A program made the position numbers and the translations under genes. A model generated the notes under the pieces. That model was not told where the DNA came from. It worked only from the letters and a program-made list of their open reading frames with translations, and searched no databases. A stretch of DNA of 6,844 nucleotides, from positions 774 to 7,617 of the forward strand of contig DGHX01000053.1 in the NCBI GenBank assembly GCA_002392835.1, written 5' to 3'. The stretch comes from Prevotella sp. UBA3837 (GTDB lineage: Bacteria > Bacteroidota > Bacteroidia > Bacteroidales > Bacteroidaceae). Below, piece by piece: positions 4,640-6,844 of the stretch (its first letter is position 1; every line of letters begins with the position of its first letter).

Positions 4640-6685
4640 TTACTTGACCATGACCTTGCGGCCGTCGATGATGTAGAGTCCCTTCGCGGTGGGCAGCACG
4701 CGCTGGCCCTGCAGGTTGTAGGCAGGGGCTGCGGGTTCCGTGGCGGTCAGCGTGCTGATGGCTGTTGTCTGTCCGGGATAGGCGATGCGCAGCTGGCGGG
4801 CCGACGAGGCGGCGGTGAGGTAGGCGCGGAAGGGCTTCACGGCGATGCTGCCCTCCTTGGCCACCTGGTAGAAGCCGACGCCCTGCTCCTGGTTCTGCAG
4901 CACATAGCTGCCGACGGGGGCGAAGGTCTGCTGCAGCACGCCGGTGAGGGCGCCCTCGGTGCAGGGGGCATCGGCGCTGACGGCAGCGGCCGAGGCGGTG
5001 AAGGTGGCGGCGCCGCTGCCGTTGAGCAGCACGGGCGTGGCGGCGGGAAGGGTGCCGCTGACCTCGGTGGCCGTGGCCTCGTCGCCGCCGCTGTAGGTCA
5101 GCGTGTAGGCGGTGATGCCCTCGGGCAGCGCGGCCTGGAAGGGAAGCACCAGGGTGCCGCAGCCGGCAGCAGCGCTGACGGTGGTCTGGTAGGTGGCCTC
5201 AGCGGCAGTGAAGCTGACGGGAGCCTTGAAGTCGTAGCCGTCGGCGAGCACCAGTCGGGCGCACTGGCCGTCGACGATGACGTTCTGGGCGTTCTGCACC
5301 ATACCCTCAGCGGCAACGATGAGGCAGTTGGGGTTGGCGGTGGTCAGCTCTATGGCCTTCGTCACGCCCGTAGCATCGATGCCGGTGGCAGCAGCGTCGG
5401 CCAGGGCAGCCTCAACAGAGGGCGTCATGGCTCCGCCGCCGGTGATGATATAGTTGTAGGGTGAGGTGACGTCCTTCTTATAGAGGACTATCTTTGTAAG
5501 GACGCCTGTTGCGCCGTCCCACGGGAACTTGACACAGTTAAGCTGCTTTACTGACAGTTCGCTCAGGTCGAAAGAATAATATCCGTCAGCATCGAGCGCC
5601 ATGGTCTTGTCAAGCTTATTGGCACTGTTCCAGTTAAAGAGCACGCGGAAGCTCTTTCCTGGTGTTCCATAGACGCGCATCTCGTCATAGTCAGCCAAAT
5701 CGACATACTGTGTTCCGTCGATGTTGTTTCCCATGCCATAGATGGTACTGCCCTGCCCCATTGACTGGCCAAAATGGTTTTCACAGCTGCCCTGATACAT
5801 TTCCGTTGTCAGCGGTGTCTCGTGGGGGTTGCTGGCCATGAGCACCGAGAACTTCAGTGTGATGCCGGTGATGGTCTGCGTGCCGGCCTGGCTGACATTC
5901 CAGCGCCAGGTGGTTACATGTGCGGGGTCGCCGAAATCATTGACATACTGGGCCAGGTCGCCACGACCCATGATGTTGCTCCAGAAACCCTTGGTGCCAA
6001 TCTCGAAGTTGCTGAACAGCACGGTGCCGCTCTGGTTGACGGTGAAGCCGGTCAGTGCCGAGAGGTCGATGCCCTCAGCGGGGAAGTTGATGGCCAGGCG
6101 GCCCCAGGTGGGAGCGCCTTCCTCACCAAGGGTGCTGGTGAGCAGGCCCGTCTCGTCATTGAGGGTCAGACAGCCGCTGGCCACGAGGTCGGTCTTGTCG
6201 ACGACGGCGGTACCCGTATCGTCGATGTCGAGGGTGAAGGGTTTCTGCAGGTAGGGCTTGCCCACGATGTCGACGGAGCCTTTGCCGCTGGCACCGCCGA
6301 AGCTGATGGTGGTAATCTGGCTCAGGTCGATGCCCTTCGTCTCATTGCGCTCAGCAAAGACGAGGTTCTTCTCGCCGGCGCTGTAGAAGACAATGGTGGC
6401 CACGGCCGTACTGCCGTTCATGAAGCAGACGCGGTAGGGGCCGTCGACATAGTTCGCCGTGGTCAGGTGCAGCGACTGATACTGCGCCAGCTCGCCGTTG
6501 GCGAAGGTGAAGATGGGCATGAGGTTGCTGTAGCTTTGGGTCCAGGTGTAGGTGCCGGTCTCGGCATTCCATGTGCCTTGGTTGGCCGGTGTGCCATAGG
6601 TGGCATAGAGCTTGGTGGCATTTGCGCCGCTCACCGCCAGCAACAGCAGTGCGAGGGTGAGAAAAAGTTTTGATAGTTTGTGCAT
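4640..6685 (-). CDS. Secreted beta-sandwich protein with Bacteroidales C-terminal module and tail; possible glycan-binding
   Basis: The product has 681 residues. Residues 1-23 are a signal peptide (MHKLSKLFLT, Leu-rich core, Ala-Asn-Ala cleavage site) without a lipobox. Residues about 24-145 form a first beta-rich module (FTFANGELAQYQSLHL, DGPYRVCF, YSAGEKNLVF, GIDLSQITTISFGGASGKGSVDI). Residues 148-285 are a second (EGIDLSALTGFTV, SNIMGRGDLAQYV, ITGITLKFSV). Residues 300-405 are the module shared with the 1252-residue protein (GSTIYG, VYGTPGKSFRVLFN, LNCVKFPW, TKIVLY). Residues 455-640 are a module often seen near the end of Bacteroidales secreted proteins (QNVIVDGQCARLVLADGYDFKAPVSF is interrupted here: QNVIVDGQ, then LVLADGYDFKAPVSF, CGTLVLPF, IAVKPFRAYL). 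The tail is YNLQGQRVLPTAKGLYIIDG then KVMVK. No catalytic motif is recognisable. The start is supported by the signal peptide and the -7 box 33 bases upstream. Base composition is uneven (see findings). Likely exported and surface-bound or released; ligand unknown. Confidence 0.9.
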   Translation of the reverse strand: MHKLSKLFLTLALLLLAVSGANATKLYATYGTPANQGTWNAETGTYTWTQSYSNLMPIFTFANGELAQYQSLHLTTANYVDGPYRVCFMNGSTAVATIVFYSAGEKNLVFAERNETKGIDLSQITTISFGGASGKGSVDIVGKPYLQKPFTLDIDDTGTAVVDKTDLVASGCLTLNDETGLLTSTLGEEGAPTWGRLAINFPAEGIDLSALTGFTVNQSGTVLFSNFEIGTKGFWSNIMGRGDLAQYVNDFGDPAHVTTWRWNVSQAGTQTITGITLKFSVLMASNPHETPLTTEMYQGSCENHFGQSMGQGSTIYGMGNNIDGTQYVDLADYDEMRVYGTPGKSFRVLFNWNSANKLDKTMALDADGYYSFDLSELSVKQLNCVKFPWDGATGVLTKIVLYKKDVTSPYNYIITGGGAMTPSVEAALADAAATGIDATGVTKAIELTTANPNCLIVAAEGMVQNAQNVIVDGQCARLVLADGYDFKAPVSFTAAEATYQTTVSAAAGCGTLVLPFQAALPEGITAYTLTYSGGDEATATEVSGTLPAATPVLLNGSGAATFTASAAAVSADAPCTEGALTGVLQQTFAPVGSYVLQNQEQGVGFYQVAKEGSIAVKPFRAYLTAASSARQLRIAYPGQTTAISTLTATEPAAPAYNLQGQRVLPTAKGLYIIDGRKVMVK

Positions 6686-6718
6686 AGTATTGTTATTAGT
6701 TTAGTAAAAACATGGCTG

Positions 6719-6726
6719 CAAAAGTA
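6719..6726 (-). promoter_or_regulatory. Bacteroidetes-type -7 promoter box for the 681-residue gene
   Basis: Read leftward the sequence is TACTTTTG followed by CAGCC, an exact match to TAnnTTTG. It ends 33 bases before the ATG, giving a short A/T-rich leader with no Shine-Dalgarno. With its following bases it matches the corresponding region of the 1252-residue gene at 10 of 13 positions (TAnnTTTGCAnCC). No clear -33 TTTG is present. An 8-base palindrome GGCGCGCC lies just upstream at 6738-6745, of unknown meaning. Confidence 0.68.
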
Positions 6727-6778
6727 CTATATTTCGTGGCGCGCCGCTTTTCAGTATGTCTCAAAAGTTTATCAATTC

Positions 6779-6844
6779 GGGGATTCTGCGAGATTCTGCG
6801 TGGGGGATATTACTGACCCCACCCCCGACCCCTCCCCTACAAGG
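6779..6844. repeat. G/C-rich intergenic repeat block cut by the window end
   Basis: GATTCTGCG occurs twice in tandem with a 10-base period (6782-6790 and 6792-6800). It is followed by a G5 run, and then from 6817 to 6837 by four C runs of four or five bases (CCCC A CCCCC GA CCCC T CCCC). On the minus strand this last part is a dense G-quadruplex-type motif, about 90 bases upstream of the promoter box of the 681-residue gene. The CCCCACCCCCGACCCCTCCCC wording resembles a common Prevotella intergenic repeat as I remember it. The block runs off the window, so its other arm, if any, is not visible. No gene is seen between 6686 and 6844. Confidence 0.6.

Noticed and set aside
6738..6745. GGCGCGCC palindrome as an operator
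   Set aside because: An 8-base G/C palindrome alone is too little to support a regulator site, and no second copy was seen near the other promoter.

Overview
The window comes from a Bacteroidetes chromosome, most likely Prevotella or a close relative (Prevotellaceae). Four things point there. Both large proteins end in the LxGxRV...KG...V(L/M)VK tail typical of secreted Bacteroidales proteins. Both promoters carry the Bacteroidetes -7 box (TAnnTTTG) followed by GCA. Shine-Dalgarno sequences are absent. The gene-free stretches hold CACAGATTA-type and CACCC-type repeats like those I remember from Prevotella intergenic DNA. Genus and species cannot be fixed from this window alone.

All three supported genes lie on the minus strand and read right to left. 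At the right edge (6686-6844) is a G/C-rich repeat block cut by the window end, then a promoter core. Next comes a 681-residue secreted beta-sandwich protein (4640-6685). About 250 bases follow that are almost filled by a nested palindromic element (4409-4630), which sits between 9-base direct repeats. After it is a 64-residue protein with an Arg run and an acidic tail (4196-4390), closed by a strong intrinsic terminator. A second promoter core then drives a 1252-residue secreted multidomain protein (266-4024), followed by two tandem terminators, a polypurine tract with G-quadruplex potential and a T-tract-flanked hairpin at the left edge.

Both large proteins have signal peptides without a lipobox and several modules that look like carbohydrate-binding or Ig-like beta-sandwiches. 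I see no recognisable catalytic domain in either. They share one homologous module (GxTIYG ... GTPG ... R ... N(A/C)(I/V)K(I/F)PW). They most plausibly act outside the cell or on its surface in binding glycans or other ligands, but this is inference from domain style. The most unusual features are the palindromic element with a possible target-site duplication, the small protein downstream of it, and a sharp base-composition mosaic inside the 681-residue gene that coincides with the shared module. I found no defence system, CRISPR array, RNA gene or transposase.
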